Notes: a model not told the origin generated them from the letters alone. Numbered from the stretch's first letter, positions 24,403-37,226 are shown. The stretch: DNA of 64,000 nucleotides from Datura wrightii (GCA_035772735.1 JASDFA010000019.1:67680001-67744000), one strand, 5' to 3'. Made by a program: numbers and translations.

Positions 24403-26211
24403 ATGTATAACTGCCCGCCATACCTTTGGCCTAGTCGGTTCACCAAAGTTAGAGGGAAAATGAATGACAGTAACAGTTCAGCAGTCATAATTGATACGAC
24501 CGCTCTAAGAGATTTCACTGAGAGTTCAGAGAGAAGGTATCCACTTGAGTACAATGACATGATACTAAGGATGGAACAAAGAATTTTGGAACTTCAAGGG
24601 GAACTATCCCGAGTTCGTAATACAACTAACCTGTCGGTTTCGCTGGAAACTTCGTTGGAACTGCAAACTGAGGTCCACGCCCTTACAAAGCCTCATGTCG
24701 CTTTTACAAGTTTTCCTCTGTCATTCCATCAAGTCTCAAATCCTCAAAACAATTCTAGTCATATGTACTCGCTTCCTCAAAATCATGTACAATATCCGCA
24801 TAATGCTTACGCAACTCCTTCAAATGTACATCGAAATCAAGCCCCTTCACAAAGACCATCCACCATATCTCATATTCATCACTTACCTCCCACATGTACA
24901 TCCAACATATCTTACGCCCATGATCCCGAAAATCATACCTTAAACCCCGTTTACATTGAGACTACTCCGCTCACTCATCACCTAGGAGAATCTGGACTCT
25001 CTGAGAAAGATAGGTTGATATAGACTATGGCTGAGGAGCTTAAGAATATGAATAACCAAATACAAAATATTGAGGGGGCCAAGGGGATAGAAGGCTTAAG
25101 TTATGAAGACTTATGCATACATCCTGATGTCAAGCTATCTGTGGGGTACAAACCTCCAAAGTTTGAAATGTTCACTGACACCGATGATCCGAAAGCCCAC
25201 TTAAGAATGTACTGTGACAAGTTGATTGGAGTAGGAAGAGATGAAAAAATCCGAATAAAGTTTTTTATGAGAAGTTTGACTGGAGATGACCTCAGTTGGT
25301 ACATAGAGCAAGATCCGATAAAATGGATTAGTTGGACTGATATGGCTATGGATTTTGTAGAGTGGTTCGGTTTCAATATAGAGAATGCACCGAATTTGCA
25401 CTATATTCATAACTTGAAAAGAAATCCTACAGAAATATTTAGGGAATATGCCACTCGTTGGAGGTCCAAGGCCACTAGAGTGCGACCTCTAATGGAGGAA
25501 GTTCAAATGAAGAATATCTTCATGTAGAATCTGAACCCCCAAGTATATGATAGGTTGATGTTGGTAAGTGAGAAGAGCTTCGCTAAAATCATCAAATTAG
25601 GCAAAAATATTAAGGACGGTATCAATAATGGTACCATTATCAATTGGGAGCATTGCAAGTAGCTAGCAAGACTTTGCAGTCTAGTAGGACCACTGAAAAC
25701 AAGAACATGAAAGAGGTGAATGTCGTATCGCCTACAGAAGAGCCGCAAGCACTTTGGAGATACCAAGAACCTCCGCTCCTATACCAAGTGCCTCCACTTC
25801 CATCACCAACATACAATCACCCGATGTAGTTCTACAACCTTGCCACTTATCCTATTTATAATGCACAATCTACACATTTTCAGTTCCCTCCTGATACACT
25901 TTAAAGGCCCCCAGTTTATCAAAATCCACCGAACTAACAATCTCACCAGCCTGCAAGATCCCGACCCAAGTTCATCAAAGTGATACACTCCCCTGGGTGA
26001 GCCTATAACCCAATTGTATGAGCGATTAAAGTCTGTCGGCTATATCACTCCAATTCCTGCAATAGTGATGGATACACATGCGAAATGGCTCGATTATAAT
26101 AAGATTTGCAACAATCATTTAGGGATGAGAGGGCACACTGCAAAAGAGTGTCGAGTTTTGAAAGATAATATTCAAAAATGGAATGATACCAAAGTGATAC
26201 ACCCGAAATGA
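24403..26211 (+). pseudogene. gag: Decayed Gag of Tat/Ogre type (element F)
   Basis: Gag builds the virus-like particle and packages element RNA. The ATG at 24403 opens a frame with an N-terminal coiled-coil-like stretch (MEQRILELQGELSRV) and a Pro, His and Asn-rich linker. The capsid region (25130-25640) shows the Tat/Ogre signature: DPKAHLRMYCDKL, SLTGDDLSWY, W-x2-WTDMAMDFVEWF, and a REYATRWRSKATRVRP block. A further segment at 26014-26211 has YERLKSVGYITPIPA and a degenerate zinc-knuckle-like CNNHLGMRGHTAKEC. In-frame stops at 25021 and 25525 and frameshifts near 25640 and 25980 break it. No protease or polymerase follows. Confidence 0.85.
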
Positions 26212-26709
26212 AAGTTGATGCCTACTTAGGATATTGAAGTTGAAAGCTATCCTCAGTTTAATTTGTTCCCTCATTTGAAAGTTTTTACTTTTGTACTCTG
26301 AACTATGTTGGACCCGATTCCCATTTAAGAGGGATATGTAGGCGTCTCTAAAGGACTCCATCTATATCTTAACAAATTTTTATTTCCCCTTTTTGAGTGT
26401 TAAATGGGGCAGAAATTTTGAGAGGATCTCAAAAATTCCATAGATCAAGCATTTCTACATAAATCGGGCAGAAATTTTTGAGAGGTCCTCAAAAATTTCA
26501 TCGAAATGACTTCTCAAGGCAAAAGGATGTGATATCCATCCTGATCACAAATTCAAAGTTCATGAGGTCGGGATAGCAACAGAAGATAGAGGCACAAATC
26601 AACCTTTCCCCTTTTAAACTTATAATTTTGCTTTGAGCATAGGAATGACAGGTACAAACTTGCAATAACTCTGTATATCATCAGGATTTTTGAAGGTATC
26701 CATTGGTAA

Positions 26710-27420
26710 AGCTAAATTACTTAAAGCTGATCAATGCCTTGCGGATTATGAATGGGGTTAAGCACTACCTTCAAATTTTTAAGGGCTAAGCATTGCCTTA
26801 CTGCTTTTAAAATGGGTTAAGCACTACCCTATAAATTTTAAGGGCTAAGCATTATCCTACGGATTAAGCACTACCATAAATTTTAAAGGGGTAAGCATTG
26901 CCCTATTGCTTTTAAAATGGGTTAAGCATTACCCTAGCTAAGCATTATCCTATGGATTAAGGGCTAAGCACTGTCCTATGGGTTAAGCATTACCCTCCAA
27001 TACTTAAGATTAATCACTGCTTTTTAAATATAAATTGGGTTAAGCACTACCCTTTCAAAATTTATTCAAGCTAATCGTTATTTTTGCAAAGTATTATCTT
27101 ATGCTTATTGACTAATTACATTTATCTAGTATTTTAAAGTTTGCAGGCTACTATTGTGTTATTTCAAGTTACTCTCGTTATATTGATTCAAACTAGTTCA
27201 AGATTCTATGCTATTTTCCCACTCTTACACTACTCTCAAGCTTTCAAGCTACTACCGAATTACTTCAAGCCACTATTTGCTAGTCTTAACATATTATTAT
27301 TGTGATACTCTCACCTTTCTTTTATTGGGTTAAGCATTACTCTCTAATTTTTTAAAGGCTAGGCGTGGTCCTACTATTTTTAAATGTTGTTTGGGTTAAG
27401 CACTACCCTCCTAAAGTTAT
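26710..27420 (+). repeat. Degenerate minisatellite in F 3' region
   Basis: Many alternating units of the type 'gggttaagcactaccct' and 'gggctaagcattgcccta', spaced 20-60 bp apart, run through this stretch. Units differ by point changes and spacer length, so the array is old and irregular. Confidence 0.8.
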
Positions 27421-27465
27421 CCGAACTACGCTTTATTTTTGAAAACTTATACATTATTTTAATTA

Positions 27466-27557
27466 TCTCTTCCCATCATTATTTATTTATTTATTTACTT
27501 TCAAGCTTTTAATTATATCTGCCCATCATTATTTATTTATTTATTTACTTTCAAGCT
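27466..27557 (+). repeat. Two-copy tandem duplication with ATTT microsatellite
   Basis: 'cccatcattatttattt', further ATTT units, then 'actttcaagct' occurs twice in a row, about 50 bp per copy. Confidence 0.8.
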
Positions 27558-27976
27558 CTACCACTCTCATCGCATACTATCTAGAAGCAATTTTCGCTTC
27601 ATCTCGCCTTTCAATCTTTTATCTTTCGAATTAGCCCTCATTCTAATATTACCGCATTTTGATACGGAAGTAATAATTTTGTCTCTCTCTCTCATCTCTC
27701 TATTCTTATCACCTTGTGCTACTTTCGCCTTTATTCAAGCCTCGTTACGTCAATTTCTTTGGGAATCCGTTTCGTCCCTAAATCTAGAACTACAGAGCGG
27801 CCTGATCCTCATAGACTCGAGATATGTAGGTGACTTGATACTAAAGACTCGGCCACAATATCTCCATAACCCCATTTTTTTCTATCATCCGGTGCTGCCG
27901 AAACTTTTTTCGGTCAGACAAAATTGGCTACTAAGTCAACGTTCTTTTCTCGACAACTCATCCTTCATTCCGGAGC

Positions 27977-27990
27977 AATGAAAGGGAAGT
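27977..27990 (+). other. Polypurine tract of element F
   Basis: CAATGAAAGGGAAG(T) lies immediately before the LTR start TGTTGACACCC. Short but correctly placed. Confidence 0.65.
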
Positions 27991-30900
27991 TGTTGACACC
28001 CAATTTTGACCTCCCTAGGCCCCGTCGAAGCTGCATATTAATATATATGCACATATTTTAAAATTACCTTTTAAACAAAATTATCTAATTCGTTTTAAAT
28101 AAGATTAAATCCTAGTCGTTCATGTCTTTAAATCTTACGGTTGATAAACAAACCCTACATTATTTCCATATCTATCTCTAAGACCCTAAACCCTAAAAAA
28201 AACTCTCATTTTTTCCTCTCTACCAAACGATTGCCTCTCTCTTTCTTCTCCATTATTCTGCGCTGTCCACAAAAAATTGCAGCCCTCCGTCTCCTCCCAA
28301 ATTAGTCGAAAAACTGAAAAGACCCAACAACACTCCTCACTCTCGTTTCACTTCTCTCCCTACCAAAACCAACACCGCAAACCCTTCACTTTCTCCCATC
28401 TCCGGCCATATACCGATCAACTCCGGCTAGACGAAACCAGAGCTATCACCCCCACTTTTTCAGCTGCCTTCCCCTCCCTTTCGTTGTCTCACTACTCCTC
28501 CCTATGGGACCAGTATCATCTCCACCGCCTCCTCTTGTCCGTCCAGCAACCATCGGCAAAAACCACCAAACAGACCACCGGAGCTCAGCGGCGCAACACC
28601 CCTACTGCTCCTCTCCGGTCGAGAACCACCAATGGCCGGACCCCTCCACTCTTCTTCTCCATTTTTTTCTTTCAAAATCGGCACTGCACCCCTACTCTCC
28701 CTCCTCTCCGGCCGCCATCCACCCGAAAACCACCCATTCCCTCTGTTTCTCACCATCTCCGGCCATATCCAGTCAAACCACCACCGTGAACAACCAAACA
28801 TTGTACCTCTAGTTATAATTTCAAAAATATTAAATTCCTCCATGGTTTGGATCTGCTACATAGCTATTACTTCTCTCCATAATTTTTTTAAAATTATTTT
28901 TTGCACAGAATTAGATCTGAAGTTAATTATGTTCATTGACGTCTTTGGCTGTAACTGTTCTTATTTTCATTTGTTTGTGCCCTTGATTAACATGTGAAAA
29001 TATCTCTATTTTACCTGTATACTGATATTCGAATGGATTTATAAACATTATGATTCATGATTTATATATACGTACATGCTCTACTTTACTTATGTTAGGA
29101 TTCTACAAAATAGCGATAGGTGAATTCATTCTTTCTTTTAAATGAGAAATTAGCTCAAACTTGCCTGTTAGTTTTGATTTTTGATCCATCAGTTACTAGT
29201 AGACTCAAATACTAGTTTGGAATATTTGTTTCTTCCCCTAAAATATGTGATTTAAGTTCCTCACTTGATAATGTTTCTTCTATGGCTTGAATTAGAACAT
29301 CTCTCCATTAATTATTGATGATTTCCTTTCTGGTTGTGTGGAAAGTCTGTCCTATATGGTAACTTTGATTTTGATAGCAAAATTTTTTATTTAATTGTGG
29401 CAATTTTTGATCATTCTGCATTAATTCTGATTTATTAGAGAGAAATCAGTGATTAATTATTTTGGTAGGTATAATTTGTACAATAGTTATTCTTGCTCAA
29501 TGTGTTTACGGAAATTTATTTTGATTTAATATAAGGTAAAATTCCTATTAGAATAATTCTTTCCTTTCTTTCAATATTTGCAATTGGGGTAAAAGAGATT
29601 TTTACGACCTGCCTTAATTAAAGGAAAATTCTCATGACTAAATTCTTTGTTTATTAGTATTTGTTAATTATGGAAAAGAAATTTTCTTCCCTTTATTTAA
29701 TTCTATTTAATTAGGATAATTTCATTGACATATGGTAAGCAGTTATTCAGAATAAATGTTAATATTCCCTTCTCCTTTAAATCATTTTGACTTATTAGCT
29801 ATATAACGGGGAATAGGGACTATTTCATTGAGGGGGAGAACACTGGAAATAGGGATTCCCTTAGCAAAACCACTTTCAAATGACTTTCTCCCTCTAGCAA
29901 TATATTCTTCTCTTCCAGCCGCACTCTAAAACTTGGATTCTTTTTTTTTCTTAAGAGTTCTCTTTAATCTCCTTTAACTGGTTAATATACTTTTTATGTC
30001 ATAATAGAATGTTAAATCTGCTATGTGTATATTGTTACAGTAGTTACGATCTCTCTGAAATTTATTTTTCCCTATGTGATGTGTTTTAAGTTTAAAATAG
30101 AACTTGCTTTTAGGTTTAGAATGTATATGCGTTTTTCTGTCGGTATGTTTCGTTGCTTAACAGGTTTTCTTTCGAGGGCAAGTGTGGAAGAGTCGCCTTG
30201 GGTTCAAACCCGAAAACAAGCAAATCAACCATTTTAATTAGTTTTAAATTAATTCTATTTTTTTAATTTTAATTTATTATTTCATTTCATTTATTATCAT
30301 TAGTTGTAACTTTGTAACAAACGCTAATAATAGTGAAAAGGAATTTATAGGGGCGGAGTTTGTATATTCTTTACCGTTTTGTTTCGTGACTGCTAATTAG
30401 GCAATCCCATATAGAAATCATGCCTATAGGAATATGTACATAAATTATTCATGCTAGAAATCACGCCTATAGGAACCTAAACAAGTTGAAGTATTTTGTT
30501 TTCAAAACCATAGAATTCATGTCCATAGAATTTGTATATTATAGACTTGCTTGCATATTCTTAGAAATCATGCCTGTAGAATCAATTACGAATTTATTTA
30601 AATCATACACCTTGTTTGCCAGTCACATTCATTTTGCCTATTTAAATATGATTTTTGCATTAGGACTCACATTCATAGGATTTGAGGCTATGTGGAACCT
30701 TTTGTGCTAACTGCTTTTAAATTAATTATTTGTTTTGCTTGACGTTCATCACTTTTAATAGCCTAAGAGCTTTAGATCCCAAATCCATAATAGTGATCCA
30801 AATTCCTCTTGGACATTAGACTTGGGATGGGTAGGCACATGTTGGGGCATTAGTATATTTTCTTTATTTAGAACGATTTTAGAATTAATAACTAATTAGG

Positions 30901-31709
30901 TGGGTAATGCAAAATGATAGTCTATGCTCGCTAAATAATATGAGCAATTTATGTTGTTTCGAAGTATTATTTAAGTTGCACGAGGTGATCCCGTTAGGTT
31001 AAAATGATCCCCTTTTTAAATGCAGAACTACGTCTGGCCTGATTCTCTTTAGGGATACGTATGTGCCTTTTCGAGGTTCGGCCCCATAGCTGTAAATTTT
31101 ATTTATCTATTTGTTATGCTTTTCTTGTATTTATTTCAGCAACAACTTTGATGCATTCATTGACAAATTCGTAGTATTTCATGTTTTATTCAAGCTCTCT
31201 TCCTGCTTACCTTATTTGTCTCTAAACTTCTTTAATTACTTTAGTTTAAAAATTCTATTAAAATTTTTAGTAATTGAATGTACATTGAAATTTTTTAATA
31301 ATGATTGTCTCTTTAGACGTGTATAGTCTCAAACTTCTTTCTCCTTGTTTGTCTGAAATTTTTCTTTATTGTATTTATTTATATAATCTTTGCATTTTAA
31401 TTTAGTTTAAAATTAGATAAATTAAGTTAAAATCAATCCTAGTTTTTCTCACTATTTAACTCCTCACATATTAACGAATCCGGCCTTGAACCACCTTTGT
31501 AGACCTCAAAAAGTGCTTAACACCTTCCTTTCAAGGTAATTTGAACCCTTGCTCGACTCTGGTGACCTAGGCTAGTAAAACAGACCCTTAGCTTAGTACA
31601 GTTTCCTAACGCACCATAATTTGTTAGGTGGCGACTCTTCAATTTAATTAATCCTTCAAGAGTTGTCACATGCCAAGTCCACTTTTCGTGAGAAAAATGG
31701 GGCGCGACA
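27991..31709 (+). mobile_element. 3' LTR of element F
   Basis: TGTTGACACCC ... GGGGCGCGACA, 3,719 bp, then the target duplication ACTAA. It is collinear with the 5' LTR except for the missing stretch of about 600 bp (junction near 28100) and the clean 5' end. Divergence is clearly higher by eye than for the C LTRs, so F is an older insertion than C. Confidence 0.92.
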
Positions 31710-31714
31710 ACTAA

Positions 31715-32614
31715 AATGGGCCTTTGGTTTCATCTGAACCCCCCCTCCCCCCAAACTTAGGCTTTTAGCCTATGTTAGGATTTTTATGGATGATAACTTC
31801 CAAAACTTTGATGTTTTGGCTCATGCTGGCTCACTTTTGGGCATTTAGAGGATACCATGTTCAGGGTTGTTGGTTTCTAAAGGAAGAAGGAAAGAAAAGG
31901 AATATCTAAGGCTCAAAAGGATTTGACTAAGGATAATGTTCAAAAGGTGAATTCAAAGAAGGCCTATTGTCATGTTTCAGAAGAAGTGTAATCTAGTATT
32001 TCGCCTTGAAAATATTCTAGGAAAGTTCTAGACTAATCATGCACACAAGAATAAAATAAGACTCACCACACATGGCACATATCTCTGTTGAATATAGCTA
32101 GAATTTACAATTTAATACTAAGTGATGAACTTGATACAAAAACTCATTATGTCCAAATAGCCAAACAGAGACTTTATAGGTCATGTCTAGGAGCTATATT
32201 CCTTATTTGATTTTACCAACACAATGTTGACTTTGTTAAAACCCAGCAAGTCATAGGTTTATTAGCATACACACAATTTTACCTTCTACAACATGGTTTT
32301 TTCCTTTAAGAAAGTCGCCTGTCTATCTATCATTGGCAAAAATCACCTGGTTTGACACACAAATAACAAAAATTTTAGCTCCTAGGGGAAAAAACTGTGG
32401 CATTAAGAAAATACTAGGAGTTTTATTAGACATGACAACTAAGATGGAAAAACAGAAAACACACATTTATTACACATAAAAGTTGATTCATTTGTTACAA
32501 ACCACATTTTCACAAATCCTACCTACCTAAACCCACAAAATTGGACAGGAATTATCCTCAATTCATACAAAAAAAGATATATTAACACAAAAGATAGGAT
32601 CTCCCTAAGACACT
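31715..32614 (-). mobile_element. Element D, 3' internal noncoding segment (proximal part)
   Basis: Noncoding, continuing D beyond the F insertion. It separates the stop of D's downstream ORF (32615) from the 3' LTR, as in A and B. No ORF with recognisable homology is seen on either strand. Confidence 0.65.
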
Positions 32615-33635
32615 CTAGGCGTCCTTGGCCTCTTCAGACTGGGCCGAGGTGGTGGTCTCTATGGTGGCAGCATCTTCTCCTGCTGGAGCATGGGAACTTG
32701 GGCTTCCGCCTACCATCCGTGCTGTGACATCATCCATGGAGCGTTGGATAGCAACTTCAACTTGTTGCTCCACATCTATTTCCTTTGTCACCTACTCCTT
32801 CTCCATCTCTTCCTCATCTGTCTCTGCCCTCTCATCCTTGAAGACATCGTCCTCAAGAAGTGGAGCATCAAAGATGCTTAGATCAGGCTGCAAATGCGGT
32901 ACATCTATCTTTACTTTGCTCATGTCGACTTTAGTGCTGCTAAGGCCTCTCTCGCACCAATACCCTCAAGCTCAGAGACCCTATGCTCCAAGTACTGAAT
33001 TTTAACATGGACTAGAGCTAGAGCCTTGTTAATGGCTCTCTTCATCATGTTAGGCATATTCTCAGTTAGCGAGGTTAGCCTACTATTGTTCCGTGTGGTC
33101 ATGTTTGCTACTTGCACCATCCAGGATACAGAAATAAACTGGGCTGATTGGGGTGCAACTGGTGTATCATAGGTGAATGTTGTGCATCAGCAACATGGTT
33201 GGGCACTACTTCAGACTCAATACCTATAGCGGTCTCGGAAGCATGAGGAACCACTGGCTCCCGTTTCCTCTTCTTCAGCTTCAGATTCATCTCATCCTGA
33301 ATCTTTGTGATGTCGATGACCTGAGTTACCCAAATATTCTCATCAATTCTTTCTATCTCCGGAACACCAGTGTCGTGACATAAATTCGTGACAACATTGG
33401 GAATGGAAGAGGTATCATTTTGTCGAGCTCGATCTCTCATTTCTATGGCAATAATATCTCCTACATTGATGTGAATGCCTGCCATGATACAAGCAATGAG
33501 AATTTCTCGGGCTAGTGATACCTTATTGTCATTTTTTGAAGGAGTCAATCTGGAGCAAACGAACCCTAACCATTGTTTGGCCTGGACATTAAGGTCGCTC
33601 TTGTAGATCTGCCCTCTATCCTTAACCCATGCTGA
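32615..33635 (-). pseudogene. Element D downstream ORF, PF20167-like, C-terminal part, disrupted
   Basis: Minus-strand coding remnant resembling the 'putative plant transposon protein' domain. The segment QAKQWLGFVCSRLTPS and the stretch with IACIMAGIHINVGDIIAIEM correspond to EARIWLKIVCSCLI and VYALMKGLEINVGVVIISAM in element A's ORF. After the domain come a Lys-rich patch, a probable coiled coil (33000-33100) and an acidic tail ending at 32615, as in A and B. Frameshifts near 33110 and 32910 and a stop near 32810 break it. Element A interrupts the ORF at 33636; the N-terminal side continues at the right edge of the window. Function unknown. Confidence 0.75.
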
Positions 33636-33640
33636 CGTAC

Positions 33641-35060
33641 TGATCTTGGGCAAATTTATATGCCCAAGGGATACTCAAATGTGTCATGTTAGCCCTGTTT
33701 ATCTATCAATGTTTATACATTCTCATGTGATTGATAATAAAATGTGAATTTATACTAACCAACATGATTAGCATTGTTTTATAGGTGAAATATAATTTTG
33801 AGAAGCTAAAATGCATGTTGGGAGAGATCGGGGTTGGACTCGGATGTTAGCAAGGGAAAAAGCATTGGAAGGCACAATTTAAAGGGGCTCCGTGATGGAG
33901 CCGTGTCACGCTGCCATCGCGGATGCCTTCTGCCTGGAGAGGGAATTTTCACCAAATTCCAGCGAAGGTGCGCGTTGGGGCCGTGGCACATTGGCCTAGC
34001 CCCGCATTGCACTCCGTGCCACGTTAGGCCTTATTACCTGGACAAGCAATTTCCAGTAAGGGTCCGCGTCAGTGGCGTGTCACGGAGGCAATGCTCCGCG
34101 ATGCACTCCATGACACGTTGCTTGTTATTCCGGGAAAAATTTCCACTAGTATAAATAGAACACTTAGGTTCATTTTTAATTATTCTGACTTGGTGGAGCA
34201 AGAATGTGGGTTACAGGCAGTTGAGGGGGCGAAATTATCAGGGTTTTTCTCTATCTCCTTCTCTTTAATTCAATTGCTTGTATGTTTAACACTCATTTAA
34301 CAATGTTTAATCCACAAATGAGTGGTTAATTCCTCTTCTTGCTGAGGTTAAGAACAGTTGTATTGAAATGTAGTTATTGATCAATTGGGTTTTTCATCTT
34401 TTCTTCCATGGTTGTTCTATTGATTCTTGTTCTTACTGCGTTGATGTGCGGCCAACGTTAATGTACATCTAAAAAGTCCGGTTTCACTCGAGAGAGCAAG
34501 AAATTGGAAAGTTGTGAATCAATAGGATATGATCTCTTCTTAGTTTGGGAAAATTGGGAATTGATTTACCTTCAGGATAGAAATATACCTGAAAGTCGTA
34601 TTAGTCAATTAAGGAATCGGTTTTGTATGGCTAGAACATGAATTTCGTTTAATCACAGAAATGTAGGTGGACGGTTCATGATTCTTAAGTTGGGTTAAAT
34701 ACGAGAGTTTTAATCCATTGGCAATAATTCTTGGCTAGCAACCGGAGGAAAGAGTAACCAACCATTGTATTGATAATTAGTTTCTATACATGTTCATTTA
34801 ACCTCAGCATGCTCATATTCATAGTTCAGACTCAAATTGTATATTCGTTTATAATCAGCATAAAATTAGAAACCAAAATACCAAACTCTTTTTCACACTG
34901 TTGTTTGCATTTTTAGAGTTAAAATATAGTGACACTTGAGTAGATTGTACCCTAGCCCAGTCCCTGTGGGATCGATACTTGGCTTACTTAAGCCACTTTA
35001 CTACTTGTTCGACCACGTGCACTTGCGTGTAGTAATTACCCTAGAGTACACAGACGAACA
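33641..35060 (+). mobile_element. 5' LTR of element A
   Basis: TGATCTTGGGC ... GACGAACA (1,420 bp), followed by the primer site. The first bases form a hairpin, CTTGGGCA at 33645-33652 with TGCCCAAG at 33661-33668. A promoter-proximal GC-rich block (33885-34120) contains the palindromic module, and a TATA-like TATAAATA follows near 34150. Confidence 0.93.
34076..34117 (+). promoter_or_regulatory. GC-rich palindromic module, element A 5' LTR
   Basis: CGTGTCACGGAGG ... CTCCATGACACG, upstream of the TATA-like box. One arm has a G-to-A change against the 3' LTR copy at 62887-62928. Confidence 0.7.
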
Positions 35061-35066
35061 AGTTTT

Positions 35067-35084
35067 TGGCGCCGTTGCCGGGGA
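35067..35084 (+). other. Primer binding site of element A (Asp tRNA)
   Basis: TGGCGCCGTTGCCGGGGA, 18 bases, is the complement of the Asp tRNA 3' end used by Athila elements. It begins 7 bp after the LTR. Confidence 0.92.
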
Positions 35085-35189
35085 CTGGCAATTGGTGAAA
35101 TTTTTCTTAAGTGTAAATTTACTATAATGTTTTTTCTTAAGTGTTGACAACTTAGTCTTAGCCTGTATTTCGCAGATATAATCTCTGTT

Positions 35190-37226
35190 GAACACTGGCA
35201 AGAGATAAGGAGCTGGTGGACTCATATTTAGAGCTTGAAAGACAATTTCATCGTCAGCGGAGAGAAGCTCTAGAGAAAAAGCTGCAGTTGCTCAGACAAA
35301 CAATCATGGAGCAACAATAGAATCCACCAGTAGTAAGGGCAATGTTAGTGCCCGAGGAGATGGCAGCTAGGCCGGTTCGCGAGGTGGCAATCCCACATGC
35401 TATCAATGTCACATCTAGTATCCGCAAACCTGAGCCAGGAGGGAGGTTCGAGCTCAAACAAAACATGGTGCAATTGCTGCACACCAGCGGGTAGTTCACA
35501 GGTCTCCCTCATGAGGATCCACAGCAGCATCTCCAAAATTTTTTGGAGATAAGTGACACTTACATCCCCGCTGGAGTGTCATCAGATTATGTCAGGCTTA
35601 CATTGTTCCCATATTCACTATTGGGAGAAGCCAAGAGGTGGTTGAAAGCTGAGCCACCAAATTCTTTTACTACGTGGGATGATCTTGCAAGGAAATTCTT
35701 GATACGATTTTTTCCATCCGGTAAAACAGCAAGACTTAGAAGTCAAATTCTAAGTTTCAAACAGAGAGATGGGTAGAATCTATATCAGGCTTGGGAGAGA
35801 TTCAAGTCCATGTTGCGGGATTGTCCACATCATCATCAATCCAATGAGGTGCTGGTGCACACTTTGATAGAGGATTTGGAACCCCACACAAACATCTTAC
35901 TAGACTCAGCAGCTGGGGGACAGGCATTGGAGAAAACTTATGAGGAGCTGTATACCTTGTTAGATAGTATTTCGCAGGGAAATCCGGAGTGGAATGTTGA
36001 TTCGTCTAGAGGAGGAACAAGGAAAGCAACAGGAGTTCTAGAAGTGGATGGTTTTACAGCTATTGCTGCACAAATAGCTGCTTTACAGAATCAACTCAAT
36101 ACCCACTTCAATAATATGACAATGAACCAGACTCAAGCCCCAGTGAATGTAGTGCAGCAAATTTGGTGTGAAGTGTGCGGGAGTAGTGAGCACTCAACTG
36201 AGTGTTGTGGAGAAAATCCTGACTCGGTGAACTTTGTGGGAAATGTACAGAGGAACAACCATCAACAGTATGGCAACAACTACAATTCCAACTGGAGGAA
36301 TCACCCGAATTTCTCTTGGGGTAGCAACAACCATCAAGGGCAAGGTTCGAGTCAGGGGGTGCAGAGGAATCAAGGAGGGCAGCAGAACTACCAAGCATAA
36401 TATAGAAACTACAATGCCCCTCCTCCCCCACCATCACCCAGCATTGAGGAGATGTTCAAGACGATGATAGCTAACCAAGCTCAATTGCAGGCTGACTATG
36501 TGAAATTGGCAGCCGAGGTGAAGAACAACCAGTTAGCTACTAAGGCACTTGAATATCAATTTGGGCAATTTGCTGGAGCCCAAAACACCAGGCCTAGAGG
36601 AGGACTTCCGAGCGACACGGATCCCAACCCCAAGCAGGTGAATGCGGTGACCACAAGGAGTGGTTTGCAGCTTAAAGAGGTGGAACCAGAAAGACCACCT
36701 CAACAATCGGGAGCAGCAGAAGTTGAGAGGGAGCAGAGTGATGAGAGGGCAAATAAAAAGGAAGCTGAATCAGAAAGACCACCACCCTCGTTTCCTCAAA
36801 GATTAAAGAAACACAAGGAGGAGGCGTGTTTCAAGAAATTCATGGAGGTGCTGAAACATGTACATATTAACTTACCTCTTGTTGATGTTTTGCAGGGAGT
36901 GCCGAAATATGCAAAATACATTAAGGACATCGTGGCGAACAAAAGTCGGTTAACTGAGTATGCTACGGTAGCTCTCACGGAGGAGTGCACTTCTCGGATA
37001 CAAAACCGACTGCCCACAAAGCTCAAAGATCCTGGGAGCTTTACTATAAAAATTACAATTGGGCAGAGTATCCGAGCTCGCAGATTATGTGATTTGGTAG
37101 CGACCATTAATTTGATGCCATCATCGGTATTCAAGAAGTTGGGTCTAGGGAGTCTTAGACCAACAACAGTGATCTTGCAACTAGCGGATCGGTCCTTAGC
37201 CAGACCTAATGGCATTGTAGAGGATG
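35190..37226 (+). pseudogene. gag: Athila-type Gag and N-terminal protease, element A
   Basis: Decayed frame from about 35190; a clear ATG start is not visible. Gag capsid signature 35555-35900: LFPYSLLGEAKRWL, FTTWDDLARKFL, FFPSGKTARLRSQI, AWERFKSML. A CCHC zinc knuckle (CEVCGSSEHSTECC) lies near 36170-36210, followed by an Asn and Gln-rich segment and a coiled-coil region (36450-36560). The aspartic protease begins near 37050 with LCDLVATINLMP; the expected active-site D-x-G is D-L-V here (D-L-G in element B). Stops at 35314, 35493, 35774 and 36398. The protease is cut at 37227 by element B and resumes at 57750. Confidence 0.88.

Larger units (their letters stand above)
26212..27990 (+). 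mobile_element. 3' noncoding region of element F
   Basis: No protein domain is recognised in any frame. It contains a GGGATATGTAGGCG motif at 26331 and a longer relative at 27787-27832, both also present in the LTRs, and two tandem repeats. In complete Tat/Ogre elements protease, RT and integrase would occupy this interval; nothing of them is left. Confidence 0.65.
18167..31709 (+). mobile_element. Element F: gag-only Tat/Ogre-type LTR retrotransposon
   Basis: A 13.5-kb element with long LTRs (18167-22503 and 27991-31709) is flanked by the target duplication ACTAA at 18162-18166 and 31710-31714. The interior holds an Arg-tRNA-like primer site, a leader, a decayed Tat/Ogre-type Gag and a repeat-rich 3' noncoding part. 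I find no protease, RT, RNase H or integrase, so it resembles the terminal-repeat-with-GAG class of non-autonomous elements. It is inserted in the 3' noncoding part of element D. Confidence 0.9.

Noticed and set aside
26710..27420. CRISPR-like array of short repeats
   Set aside because: Units are degenerate, spacing is irregular, and the context is a plant retrotransposon interior.
32625..33005. Plus-strand Ser-rich ORF
   Set aside because: It is antisense to the acidic and coiled-coil tail of D's minus-strand ORF.
35067..35084. tRNA gene fragment (Asp)
   Set aside because: It is the 18-base primer site complementary to the tRNA 3' end; no cloverleaf sequence surrounds it.
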